Source: Imbricaverruca yamaguchii | Lineage: Eukaryota > Arthropoda > Thecostraca > Neoverrucidae | Length of the DNA: 64,000 nucleotides | Direction: 5' to 3' | Assembly (NCBI GenBank): GCA_034440575.1 | Contig: JAOTOL010001569.1 | Location: forward strand, 446,001-510,000 | Part shown: positions 11,950-22,189 of the stretch, one piece after another | How the letters are laid out: every line of letters begins with the position of its first letter | Position numbering within the stretch: position 1 is the first letter of the stretch | Position numbers and translations under genes: made by a program | The notes under the pieces: generated by a model | What the model was told of the DNA's origin: nothing | The model's input: the letters and a program-made list of their open reading frames with translations, nothing else | Database searches by the model: none

Positions 11950-12089
11950 GACAAGAGGAACTTCGTGAGGAGTCCGCCGTCGGGGGTGCAGTTTCAGTTT
12001 GACCTGGACTCGTTCATGCCACTGGCGGCTGCCGTCCTCAAAGAGGACCCCGAGCTGGAGAAGCGTCGATACGAGCTGGTGCCGAAGGC
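11950..12089 (+). CDS. SYAP1: SYAP1 internal exon (first half of BSD domain), exon b
   Basis: The sequence encodes DKRNFVRSPPSGVQFQFDLD followed by ...LKEDPELEKRRYELVPK. It matches the start of the BSD domain of synapse-associated protein 1 (Drosophila Sap47), a cytoplasmic/Golgi and synaptic protein that promotes Akt phosphorylation in mammals and synaptic plasticity in flies. The acceptor is TGTCGGCAG at 11949. The donor is GTAAGT at 12090. The exon begins in phase 0 and leaves two bases (GC), which join G of exon c1 (22007) to give Ala. The upstream N-terminal exons were not found and may lie outside the window or be too diverged. The donor is also the first unit of a 65-bp tandem repeat. 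Confidence 0.9.
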
Positions 12090-12240
12090 GTAAGTTTGGG
12101 GTCGGGTGCTCGCGCTCGAGGTGCAAGTTTGGGTCAGGTACTGGCGCCTGAGGCGTGAGTTTGGGGTCGGGTGCTCGCGCTCGAGGTGCAAGTTTGGGTC
12201 AGGTACTGGCGCCTGAGGCGTGAGTTTGGGGTCGGGTTTT
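12086..12240 (+). repeat. 65-bp tandem repeat that includes the SYAP1 exon b donor
   Basis: Units start at 12086, 12151 and 12216. The real splice donor AGGC|GTAAGTTTGGGG at 12090 is the start of unit 1. Units 2 and 3 carry AGGC|GTGAGTTTGGGG at 12155 and 12220, which are good cryptic 5' splice sites. The third unit is partial. Confidence 0.9.
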
Positions 12241-13750
12241 GGCGCCAACCGTTTAAGTTCAGAGTTATTTGTTCGTGCCCTCGGTCAGGTTTGGAAATGT
12301 GTCCATAGCCTTTCTTTGTTTTGACCTGGCTGCACAGACCACCTTTCCTTTGTTTTAACTTAGCTGCACCGACAGCATACGGTGTAACCGGACTATATCT
12401 GCTAGTTGCAACTTTTCTGAAGGTCAAACATCGATGAGCCTCTCAAAGGCGCCAGCTTGGGCTGGTGACGTGCTTGGCGAGCGTGCGGATCCCAGCTGTG
12501 CAACTTTCTCCCCCCCCCTCATCCCGTTTTCCTTTAATTGTCAACACCCTGGTTAGGTCCGTCGAACCCTGCAACACCGACCCCTCCCGTGCCACGAGCA
12601 GGTAGGCCAGCTCCTCTGGTCTATCCGTCCGCTCAGTATTTGTCGTGGTAGCCGCGCCCCTCGGCCCACCCCTGGTGGGGTTAACGGATCAGCACGTCTT
12701 AAGTTCCGGTGTACAGAAAGGGCGGGCGTGCTCATGGACCCATATGGGCTAAATGGTAAGTCGCCTTGAGCTACGGTCTGGGATTCGTATCAAACACCTT
12801 GACCCCATGCCCGCCGATGAGGGTCAAAGTGTGGGCGGCGCTGTAGCACGGCCGATGTGGAGAGTCTTTTTCTCCAGTCCACGTGAGGGCGTCGTCTACC
12901 CCGATGACGTCTGGCGTCCTCCCGTTTACGGGGCACGGGCGTCTCCGCAACAGGTCGACACGGCGGTGGAACGCCCGTGGGGTCGAGTACCAGGCACAAC
13001 TGCATGACAAACCGAAGCCAAACAACTGTTCCTGGTCCCTCTCGATCGCCAGAATAATCGCTCCCACATCGGGGGCCGGGGTTCTTTTAGCCCGAGAAGA
13101 AACGGGGAAAGGTATCTCGTCCGCGCCGCGAGTGCTGTTTTTTTCTCGCGGAAAATCGAATGAACGGACATCACTGTCACCCATTCAGAAGCGGAACATA
13201 TGCGATAGGATTGGCGATATTGTTCGTTGCGACAGATTAAAAGATGGTGCACTCGAAGTCAAGTTTGCGTTACCGGAGTAGGCTGAAAGGGCGCTTGTGA
13301 GTTAGTCTACAGTGTGCGCAAGGGAAAGAAAACGTACGACGTTCAAAGGATGTCGTAATGGGCCGTGAAGTCGATGCGCGCTAAAGCTGAAATAACTGAC
13401 GAACAATGCGGATGGCAAATAATGGATCGATACAATTGTGGAAAGTGTAGTCCTCATATGATCCTAATATGATTTCATCATAGTTTCTCCTTTCATACAG
13501 TCCAATGACTGGCATTTTGCATTTTTGCTGGCAACATTCGCCTTCAAATTTACCCAGAAATCAATTTGCTTCCAATGGTTGGGTTCCTAAGTGAGCCTTG
13601 TTGGCTGACCGAAATGTTGGCGATTCGTTTCCATCAATGGCTTGAAGCCGATCTCATGTTGTGTAAAGGTCTTCAATCACTGCACAGCATGAGAACTTGA
13701 TTATTCGAGGATTGTTTGAGAACTATAATTGTTTTCACACGATACCATTG
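12241..13750. other. SYAP1 intron sequence without recognised gene
   Basis: This is intron sequence with a C-rich run near 12508 and ordinary composition. A degenerate copy of the GTCGATGCGC...AAATAACTGAC family lies at about 13365-13405. Open frames of 70-137 codons here show no recognisable family. Confidence 0.45.
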
Positions 13751-13753
13751 AGG

Positions 13754-13950
13754 GGGGCCGCGGTAGCTCAGTTGGTAAAGCGACTCTTGATCGAAAGATA
13801 GTATATCCGAATCTCACAACCGACGGCCCTCTGCAGTCGATGCGCCCTTAAACCCCAATAACCAACCACAACCGACGGCATTTGCCGAATCCACCCACGA
13901 CCAATCGACGTGAGAGGTTGGCGACACCATATGTCCTGGCGGTTGAATGC
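13754..13950 (+). mobile_element. tRNA-derived SINE interrupted by a shorter insertion
   Basis: The head GCCGCGGTAGCTCAGTTGG contains a perfect tRNA A box, followed by a weak B-box region (TCCGAATCTCA). The body CCAATCGACGTGAGAGGTTG, then GCGACACCATATGTC and GCGTCGTAAAAG, matches the SINEs at 16216-16384 and 31455-31600. A 39-bp insertion at 13828-13866 splits it. Confidence 0.8.
13828..13866 (+). mobile_element. Ultra-short SINE/LINE 3'-end insertion nested in a SINE
   Basis: The insert CCTCTGCAGTCGATGCGCCC followed by TTAAACCCCAATAACCAAC is only 39 bp. It is flanked by a perfect 13-bp duplication, CACAACCGACGGC, at 13815-13827 and 13867-13879. Removing the insert and one duplicate restores the host SINE sequence. 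Confidence 0.88.
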
Positions 13951-14796
13951 GTCGTAAAAGAACCCAAGGTTCAATACCATTGCCGGGCCTGTTGACTGAT
14001 GAGCAGGTCGCGCCTCATCGATCCTCCGAACTCCCAAGTCACTGGAGTCGGCTGTCCACGCTCCAATGTATTTGGAACTCGCTCTGCGTGCTTCCAAGTC
14101 ACTAGAGCTCGCCTTATAGACTATCATATCACTGACTTTCATATCCATGATTTCACCAATTCCTCCCTTATTCTGCTTACCAATCGAAACATCGCGGCTT
14201 CCCGGAATCTTTACCATACGGACACATCACTGTTGAGTGCATGTAGCTTAGCCGATAATCTACAAGGTGTTCCTCGTTTTGTCCCAGCGTTCCCAAAACG
14301 CCTAGAAATATTATTGTGTAATTGATAGCCTAGTATACTTACTACAATCGCTTGCCATGTGAGGCCGATTTTGAGATCATAGTTATTCAACACGTACGAT
14401 TTATGAATGTGGGCCACAATTTTGGCCCACTGTACTTCTGTTTGAAGGATGATATCAAAATAATTAAAAGAATGTCCGGTCCTATCATCCTGATGTATAT
14501 TCTGTTTTATATTGCTGTCGACTAGTCAGGTATATAGTGGTTGTGCACAATTTTGGTCAATAATCAGTGGTATTCTTCTCTACTCCGGAGGATATGGAGC
14601 AGCAAAAAAAACGTGGTTCGCCGGTTGGTGCCTTTTGTGGAGCATGCGCGGTCGTGCTCTGCGTGACCGGTGGCACCGCAGTCGTTCGTTGATTACCACT
14701 TTGAGGTAATCGATGCAATGCCTATTAGTTGATTGTGGGAAATCGATGCATTTAACGATGTTGGTATTTCATTCTTCTTTAGTTCTTTAGTTTCTG

Positions 14797-16691
14797 CAAG
14801 CTGAGTAAAGTTTCTACCACAATTGGTCCATTGGAAGTAAACGGGTCTACATTGGGTGAGGATAGTGAGATGGTTGAGGAGCTGAGCAAGCAGTTTAAAT
14901 CAGTGTTTACATTGGAAGATGTGACCAATCTGCCGACCGTACACCATAGTTCAGTGACATGTGATCTGACAGATGGTGTTGATTTCATTGATAGTGATGT
15001 TGTTTACAATCATAGCATGAAAATAAAGCCAAACAAGGCAGAAGGACCTGATGAAATTTATGATAGGGTGTTGCGGGAAACTGAAAAGGAACTGGCATTT
15101 CCACTTAGTATAATATTTTGTAGATCAGTTTCACAAAATGAAATTCCAACCGATTGGAAAATGGCAAATGTAGTTCCTATTTTCAAGAAATGAGAAAGAG
15201 GGAAAGTTGAAAACTATAGGCCAGTAAGTTTCACATCCCTAGTCTGCAAGGTACTCGAATCAATTATCAAGGATAGAATAGTTAGTTATCTGGAAGGTAG
15301 CAGATTGATTCAACATACTGAACATGGGTTTAGAAAAGGATGATCGTGTCTCACAAATCTCTTGGACTTTTTGAACTTCGCCATAGAACAATTTTATCAG
15401 GGAAATCAGGTTGATGTAGCATATCTTGACTTTAGGAAGGCCTTTGACAAGGTACCACATAAACGGTTATTGATACAGCTTCAGTCCCATGGTATTGCAG
15501 GTAGCATCTTAAAATGGATAGATTTGTGGCTTTCAGATAGACAGCAAAGAGTGATGCTAAATGGTACAAAGTTATCATGGCAAAATGTTCTTAGTGGAGT
15601 CCCCCAGGGGTCAGTACTGGGGCCACTACTCTTCATTGTATTTGTAAATAACATTGAAAGTGGCCTAAGCAGTAAAGTTTTGAAATTTGCTGATGATTTG
15701 AAGGTCTTTAGGGCAATAACAGGTCAAGATGAGCATATTTCGCTGCAAAAAGACTTAGACGAACTTGTGAAGTGGTCGGAAGAATGGCAAATGAAATTTA
15801 ATTTTGATAAGTGCAAAATCATGCATGTAGGGAAGCAGCATATGAAGGCTCCATACTTGATGGGTGGCCAAGTGCTATCAGGGACTCAACAGAAGGATTT
15901 AGGTGTTATTCTAAACACAAAATTGGGGGCATCAGAACAGACCAAGGAGGCCAGGAAGAAAGCGCTGAGAATGCTCGGGACAATAAATAGGAATGTTTCA
16001 TACAAAAGTGAGGAAGTCATCAGGAAGCTTTACTGTGCATATGTCAGGCCACATTTGGAATACTGCATCCAAGCTTGGCCTCCTAGCTATGAAAATATTG
16101 TTGGCTTTTAGAGAGAGTACAAAAGAGGCTACAAAAATGGTTATTGGCATAAGCAACCTGGCGTATGAGGAAAGATTGAAGAAATTGAATATGTTTTCAC
16201 TTAGATATAGAAGGCCGATTGGTTGGTTGGTTATTGATTTTACGACACATCGACCGTCGAGTCATGTTGTGTCGCCAATCTCTCACGCCGATTGGTCACG
16301 GGCGAATGGTAGCGACAGGTGAGACTCGAACCCACAACTTTTCGATTGTCAGACGAGCAACTTACCCCTAGGCTACTCGTCCCTATATAGAAGGCTGAGA
16401 GGAGATCTCACCGAGGTCTTTCAGTTTGTTCATGGTCTGGAGAGGGGATATCTTGGGGAAATGTTTGAATTGAACATAAATGATGCAATTAGAGTTCATC
16501 AATTCAAAATTAAAGTTAACCACATCAGAACAAGGTTAAGGCAGACTTTCTTCACCAACAGGGTAGTAGAACACTGGAACCAGCTGCCAGAAAACATCGT
16601 CAGTAGCAGCACATTGAACATCTTTAAAAACAGCATAGACGATCAGTATAAGAATAGAGGGCTGGCTTTTCAGTATTACAGGGAGGGCTGA
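14797..16691 (+). pseudogene. Reverse transcriptase of CR1-like LINE, broken
   Basis: The reading frame has FTLEDV, then KPNKAEGPDEI, DWKMANVVPIFKK, YLDFRKAFDKVPH, SGVPQGSVLGPLLF and the catalytic KFADDLKVF. The C-terminal part includes VRPHLEYCIQAW and FFTNRVVEHWNQLP. Two in-frame TGA codons (15191-15193 and 15341-15343) replace what look like GGA and CGA. A frameshift lies near 16100, and a SINE splits the C-terminal segment at 16216-16384. The copy cannot be active. Confidence 0.88.
16216..16384 (-). mobile_element. tRNA-derived SINE with perfect target-site duplication
   Basis: Read on the minus strand, it starts GGGACGAGTAGCCTAGGGGT (A box) and continues to GTGGGTTCGAGTCTCACC (B box). 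A body with CCAATCGGCGTGAGAG follows, then a hairpin and the tail AATAACCAACCAACC. It lies inside the CR1-like element and is flanked by 11-bp duplications, ATATAGAAGGC, at 16205-16215 and 16385-16395. The hairpin stem is CGACACA/TGTGTCG at 16243-16249 and 16268-16274. Confidence 0.92.
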
Positions 16692-17043
16692 TTGACAGAT
16701 TTGGTGGGCAACTGGTTCAGTGTACAGAGTGCAACCAAGAAGGGCCCTTGTGGCTCATAGTTACACTAATCTTTTATGTCTTTATGTCTTCATGTCCCAT
16801 TCTTTAAAGAAAAGATCAGTTTCGTGATTCCACTCATACGGTTTTTGATTTTCATCGGAAAGATTATCGCTTGGCCCTCAAAATTTATCTCGTACACCCG
16901 TCAGAGTGTTCACTATTGGCTGAATTGTTATTACCGCCCCCCCCCAAAAAAAAAGAAGAGCAGGATATGAATGATCACCTGTCTGCGGTCCCTCGTGCGA
17001 GCTCCGTCGCTTGCCTGAACAAATAGCAAGTTACTTACTTTCC

Positions 17044-17098
17044 TTACTGGGCGCTACATGACCAATGTAGTCGATGTGCTCTAAAGCCCTAATAACTG
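17044..17098 (+). mobile_element. Ultra-short SINE/LINE 3'-end insertion
   Basis: A 55-bp insert (TTACTGGGCGCTACATGACC ... AATAACTG) is flanked by ACTTACTTTCC at 17033-17043 and ACTTACCTTCC at 17099-17109. Its inner stem reads CTACAT/ATGTAG where other copies read CTGCAT/ACGCAG, a paired change that supports a conserved hairpin. Confidence 0.7.
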
Positions 17099-17439
17099 AC
17101 TTACCTTCCCGACGCCGTGTAATTGCAGAGGATTAACTGGGATAGCTTTATATAAGGGACACAAAATTGCCAACAAGCGAAAGCAGACATGAAACCTAAT
17201 CCGCTGTCAATGGTTGGCTGTCTAATTGGACAACGGCTACGTGAAATTGCTCAGTTGTAAACAGACTCGTAAACTTCACTCCGTCACACTTCTTCTGAGT
17301 GCCGTCTACATGGAGACGGTTTAGTGCCGTGCTCGGCTGCGTGCCGTGGCGGCGACACGCGTCTCGTGCTCTGCTCCGCCCGGCGGCCACTGTCAGTCCG
17401 GTGACCTGCGTGACGCGCCGCCGTCCGTCCGGGCGTCAC

Positions 17440-17800
17440 GTGACCAGCGCCGTCCGAGGCGCGATGTCGCGCGGCGGCCGCGCTGGTCTGGTCCGGGCGG
17501 CGGCCGCGCTGGTCTCGTCCCGGCGGCGACCCAGATGGTCCCGTCCCGGCGGCCCAGCTGGTCTCGTCCCGGCGGCGGCCCAGCTGATCCCGTCCCGGCG
17601 GCCCAGCTGGTCTCGTCCCAGCGGCCGAATTGGTCTCGTCTCGGCGGCCGAGTTGGTCTCGTCTCGGCGGCCCAGCTGGTCTCGTCCCGGCGGCGGCCGC
17701 GCTGGTCTCGTCCGGGCGGCCGAGTAGGTCTCGTCCCGGCGGCCCAGCTGGTCTGCTGGTCTCGTCCCGGCGGCGGCCCAGCTGGTCTGGCGTCGGCCCA
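17440..17800 (+). repeat. GC-rich irregular minisatellite
   Basis: Units of about 21-27 bp built from GGCCCAGCTGGTCTCGTCCC plus GGCGGC are repeated with many indels. Long frames on both strands are compositional artefacts. Confidence 0.85.
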
Positions 17801-18600
17801 GTGGTCTTGTGCCAATTGTTCGGCGCCAGATCCGGAGGTAGTTGGACAGGAGGAGGGGTGGTGGTGGATTTGTGTGGGGGCAGGGAGAGGGTGGTTGCGG
17901 CGTTTGTGGAAATAGTGGATGAGGTATGTGGGTCGTTATTGGATGACGGGTCGGTGAGGGCTTCGCGGGTCTCTGCTGGGCACATTTGAGTGGTGGACTT
18001 CCCCATCGACCCTGGGGCCAGTCGCCGGAGGGCTTCCCTTCGCCATCAGGGCTCCACTTCGCCATACCGCACCAAATTCGCGCAGAAGGACGCTCAGCTG
18101 CGAGAGCAGCCGATGACACCACCCTGCTACGGCTGCAGCGAAGTTCGAAGGGAGCCACTGCCTGCCAGCTGATGTGCGTGGAGCATCTGCGGATGCTCAC
18201 TGTGGTAAAACTCGCGCTTATCTATGTAGCGTTCTTGGTGGGTCCCTGTGTGATCGTCTCTCATATTGCATTATTGCTGACATGATTGGTTTGCATTATG
18301 GTGGGCGCATCTGCGCTCGACCACGTTTCACACGCCAGGCTCGCTCCGCATCGGAGTGAGAAGTGTCAAGATCGGGAAACACGCATCTGCTGCAGACAAT
18401 GCGGCTGCGGTTGTGCCTGGTGTAACAAAATAAGCAAGCAAGCAAAGCAGCGTACGGGATTCTGGATGTGCATGCGAACTTTGGTCCTCGTGTAGCCCAC
18501 CCGGATCTCAGGGGGCGGGTCATTTCGGTGCAAGGTGGGTGCGATGTTTGCGCTTGGCACCCTTTCTCACAAATGTAATATATCTTTCATTTGCGAAGTC
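17801..18600. other. SYAP1 intron sequence without recognised gene
   Basis: No exon, RNA gene or clear repeat was recognised here. A GGG-rich stretch lies at 17840-17990. Confidence 0.35.
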
Positions 18601-18617
18601 TTCATGCCGCCTCAGTG

Positions 18618-18655
18618 CTGCATGACCGACGCAGTCGACGCGCCCATAAATTCCG
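18618..18655 (+). mobile_element. Probable ultra-short SINE/LINE 3'-end insertion
   Basis: The core CTGCATGACCGACGCAGTCG is followed by ACGCGCCCATAAATTCCG. Imperfect flanking repeats ATGCCGCCTCAGTG (18604-18617) and ATGTCGTCTCAGTG (18656-18669) differ at two positions. The AACCAAC tail is missing. Confidence 0.5.
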
Positions 18656-18949
18656 ATGTCGTCTCAGTGGCGTTGCTGACATCAAAACAATGAACTATGT
18701 CTTTCGATGTGTTTTTCGTTTTGTGGGCTTCCACTGCTACCGGAATAGTTCCCTTCCGTTTACGATCTGTACTCCGAACACTAAAGATGAAGTTGGTCGC
18801 TAGTCCAAGTTGCTCAGATCGCATCTTCCCCACTCAAAGATTCTACTTCCAAAGAAGTCTCTCGGCATCTCGCGTCGTAATATCCTACCGAATCGGTCAC
18901 AATTGTTCTTCCTCTGGAAGGGGATAAGGTGACCAAGGACTTCCCATGT

Positions 18950-19297
18950 CCTCGAAGGACCAGAGCCCAATCAGGCTAATGCTAGGGCGCTGGGACTCAT
19001 CGAGAATTTCCCAATGGAAGATGTGATGCTCGTCAGGATACGAATAGAGCACACATGCTACCCACGACTACATGCTGCCAGACGAGGACAGGCCGACGTG
19101 TACTCGCTGTGATAGCCTACTTGACAGTCAGGCACGTTCTTCTGGTGTGCCCATTATTCTCAGCACAACGAAGACAATTATTTCGACGAGAGGTGTCCGC
19201 GCTAACGATGGCAGGTCTTCTAGGTAATGGGCCACGCAGGGTTCATACTGGACGATTATGCGAGTTCCTCTCGCGCAAGTGCGGCTTGACTCGCTAG
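18950..19297 (+). pseudogene. C-terminal remnant of a non-LTR retrotransposon reverse transcriptase
   Basis: The sequence encodes ALGLIENFPMEDVMLVRIRI, then in another frame YMLPDEDRPTCTRCDS, then LTVRHVLLVCPLFSAQRRQ. This is the typical jockey-type tail: a [RI]RIGHTRLTH-like block, a Cys-x2-Cys pair, and LTVRHxLxxCPxF. At least two frameshifts separate the pieces, so it is an old fragment. It is not the same family as the CR1-like element at 14790. Confidence 0.75.
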
Positions 19298-19539
19298 TTA
19301 AGACTTAACTTGTGCAATGTTTGCCCGGGGAGATAAGACTTAACATTGCATTCATGTCTGAGCTGCTCCAAGCTTTTATTGTATTTGCCATCACGATGCT
19401 ATACCGGGCAGTGGTAGTGGTAGTAGTAAAAGTAGCACGATTTTATTTTGCGTTTTAACCATCACAGGTTCGACGATATCACAGTGCATCGGCTCGAATA
19501 GTCTGCTTAGATACTTCGGTATGACTGACGATGGTATGG

Positions 19540-19592
19540 GCGCTGCATGTCCTCTGCAGTCGAAGCGCCTCTAAACCCAAATAACTAGCAAA
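19540..19592 (+). mobile_element. Probable SINE/LINE 3'-end fragment
   Basis: GGGCGCTGCATGTCCTCTGC is followed by AGTCGAAGCGCCTCTAAACC and an AAATAACTAGC tail. The sequence belongs to the short-insert family, but no clear target-site duplication was found. Confidence 0.5.
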
Positions 19593-19599
19593 CTAACGA

Positions 19600-21390
19600 A
19601 GGACCAAAGTGCTAGGAGCCGGACGATTTTTTTAACGCCCAGTTGCGTTATACGCCATACATGCTCCGACTCCCGACAGGGGAACGGCTCGTCTGGTCCT
19701 TACTGGAAGAACTAGGCCTTTTTGGGGGAGGGGTCGGGATACCGTAGGTGTTTTATATAGTTCGACCTTGCACGATTCCTCACACCACGGTGGACAACAC
19801 GGGGAGAGGGCTGGCTGTCACGCCGTGCTGCCGTGACAGCAGGGCGTGAAGCAGCCGCAGGGTTATGCCGGGCAGGTGACGCCTTCGCGCGGCCAAGAGA
19901 GAGGGGTTGCCACCCCGACCGCACCGCAACGCCGTTCGCCCCTTGGTCCCCGCTGATCGGACCGGCAGGGGTCAGAACTGAGCCCAGGTCCAGGCCAGGG
20001 GCGACCTGCCACTCGACCCGTGTGGGGCCTACAGACCCGCCCGTCCCTCGGGGTATCGGAACCAGATGGAAGTGTTGATCCCCCACCACTGCTGGCACCA
20101 TGCAATGTGTATTTTGGTTCAATATAACCAAATTGGGCTAGTGCACACAAAAACCAAAATACTAATAATAACTGGCGCTGTGTGACATAGGACCTAAACC
20201 TCTCACCCCGCCCCCTCGCCTCCACCACGAAAATGTGGTACCGCGTAGTGGAGGGGCTCCTGCCGTCAAAACTGATCAAGTGTCCTCCAGGAAGGGTCAG
20301 ACTAACGACCCTCGAACTGGAGATGCGGTGGATTAGTATGAGTTGGAAGGAGTGTAGTCCCCTGACCCAAGCATCCCTGTATCTCGTGGGACGGTTAAGT
20401 CACTCGGTACTCTGCCCCTCCCCCATTTCAAGAGGAAATATTATGACCGATCTGTACGAGTTATATTATGTGACAATATGAAAAGCGGAGCCTTGGAAGA
20501 GGAGTTTATTGCGGGAAAAATAATTTGTGTTCCATTTATAATTATTGTTTGGGATATATATGCTCCCTAGGTAATGTTGAGTAGATAACTGAAGCCTATT
20601 TCACCACCGTAAAACAAGTAATTGCGTACGTCTTTTTATGATTTAACCAAGCTTTGCTTCACCAAATGGAACGACCATGCGTGGTGTAACAGGATTGGTT
20701 TAGGTCACACACGGTGTGTCCTCGCTTTCTGCGGTGACGAAGTAGGTCACCGGTATTGCTTCATAAAGTCTCACAAAGGGAAGGATTGTCGAAATGTATT
20801 GGCATATGGAGTTTTATGTTCGCTGAATTGGAAGGTCATCCACTTAATGAGGCCTATTCGGTGTTCCAGAATGTGTTATCACCGCTTCCATTCTGGCTGC
20901 TATTTAAGGTCTGCGCTTGTCAACTCAATCGAATCGTCCAATCCACCGAACGATTCCGAAATTTGGCGCCCGCCCCGGGCTGGCGGCCCTTTGTGTGGAT
21001 CAGGCCGGGAGCTCTGATGATGCCGGGGACGTCCGCTCCAGTGCCGCTGACTCGGAGGCGCCAGCGATCGATACCGATCCCGTACTAGCCAGTCTTCGCC
21101 GGCAAAAAGCCGGCGGGCGCGACGACGACGCCAAGCGGGCGCGCGCGCCGGAGAGCACTTGTCTCGCGTTTGGCTGACGATTTTTGTTCGTATGTTGCCG
21201 GCTGAATATATAGTTTGTACACTGCACGGGGCGGGTGGCGTTCCTCGTGTCTAGTGGTAGACAGACCGAGCCTTCCCCGCGTCTGGTGGTGGGTGGACAA
21301 GACCTGCACTGTGTCTGGTGTTGAGGCAAGATCTGGCCCATGTCTGATGGTGAACAGACGCGACTTGCTTCGTCTCTGGCAACGGACACG
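19600..21390. other. SYAP1 intron sequence without recognised gene
   Basis: Mixed composition, with several open frames of 80-211 codons on either strand and no recognisable family or exon signals. A run of related blocks containing GTGTCTGGTG/GTCTGATGG-TGAACAGAC occurs between 21245 and 21360 and looks like a diverged tandem repeat. Confidence 0.35.
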
Positions 21391-21403
21391 CAGGCCCGCC
21401 CTC

Positions 21404-21440
21404 CAGTCGATGCGCCCCTAAGCCCAAATAACCAACCAAC
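21404..21440 (+). mobile_element. Ultra-short SINE/LINE 3'-end insertion
   Basis: The 37-bp insert CAGTCGATGCGCCCCTAAGC plus CCAAATAACCAACCAAC is flanked by 13-bp duplications, CAGGCCCGCCCTC (21391-21403) and CAGGCCTGCCCTC (21441-21453). Confidence 0.88.
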
Positions 21441-21729
21441 CAGGCCTGCCCTCGTGGCCAGTGTTGGTGCAGAGAAGACCTGTCCAATGTCTGTCGTTGG
21501 AAAGACGTGGCCTGCTCCATCTCTGTTGCTAGGCAGATAGTTCCTTCCCTGTGCTGGTGTGGATAGCTCGTGGCTTCCTTCCCTGTGCTGGTGTGGATAG
21601 CTCGTGGCTGATTTCCGTCGCCAGTTGTTCACCAAATACCCGTGAGTAATGAGTAGCTATAGAGAGTGAGCAAGCTATTGTCCTTCGGAGCTGCACCTCG
21701 GGTGGAGCTCCGACACTGTGGCACCGCAC

Positions 21730-21918
21730 ATATCGATCCTTGTTTATTGGTTGGTTCACGACATACTTTATGCACATTCACGGCTAATGGCGCCGCCCAC
21801 ACTGTTTCGCCGGTGGGCCGCGGGATTGGGAAATGTCCTGAGCGGCGCCAGAGTCGAACCCGGGACCTTTGGTACCCATAGCCCGACACCTTAACCACTT
21901 GGCCATCCCCGCCCCAAT
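21730..21918 (-). mobile_element. tRNA-derived SINE, second family (copy 1)
   Basis: On the minus strand the head reads GGGGATGGCCAAGTGGTTAA (A box TGGCCAAGTGG) and then CCCGGGTTCGACTCTGG (B box). The pattern is typical of tRNA-Leu/Ser-like heads. The body ends in GTGAACCAACCAATAAAC. A close relative is at 41437-41613. Polymerase III promoter motifs are intact, but no cloverleaf with a complete acceptor stem is seen, so this is not called as a tRNA gene. Confidence 0.88.
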
Positions 21919-22006
21919 ATGATCGATAGCTCAGTGCCACAGGCTGTGCTCCCGTGTTGTCGTGCTCTGTCCCAGTGTGACGCGTCACGTCACGGCCTGC
22001 CGCCAG

Positions 22007-22155
22007 GATCTCCGAGGAGACGTTCTGGCGCAACTACTTCTACCGCGTGTCGCTGATCCGCCAGTCGTCCGAGCTGAGCTCGCTGGCGCAGCAGGGACAG
22101 AGCAACGACTCGTCGTCTCGCACCAGCTCCGTGGAGGTGGCCGACAACACGCCAG
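22007..22155 (+). CDS. SYAP1: SYAP1 internal exon (second half of BSD domain)
   Basis: Translation after the split Ala codon is ISEETFWRNYFYRVSLIRQS and then SELSSLAQQGQ...SVEVADNTP. The FW-x-NYFYRV motif is the hallmark of the BSD domain and matches SYAP1 almost residue for residue. The acceptor is CTGCCGCCAG at 22006. The donor is CCAG|GTATGG at 22156. Phase fits exon b upstream (two bases plus one) and leaves one base (G) for the next exon. A 58-bp tandem array begins within about 40 bp of the donor. Confidence 0.93.
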
Positions 22156-22189
22156 GTATGGTGCGGCCCAGTCACGCCGTCCAGCTGCT

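Larger units (their letters stand above)
14790..16800 (+). mobile_element. CR1-like non-LTR retrotransposon, 5'-truncated
   Basis: The element lies in SYAP1 intron 1 and keeps the reverse-transcriptase domain, its C-terminal region and a 3' UTR that ends in an 8-bp tandem motif (TTTATGTC, two to three copies). The 3' UTR motif AGGGCCCTTGTGGCTCATAG recurs inverted at 55323-55405, giving a second copy of the same family. The 5' end begins inside the ORF2-like frame. CR1-clade elements characteristically end in short tandem 3' repeats. Confidence 0.85.

Noticed and set aside
21850..21918. tRNA-Leu/Ser-like sequence as a genuine tRNA gene
   Set aside because: The same sequence with body and tail recurs at 41437-41613 with target duplications, which identifies it as a SINE head.
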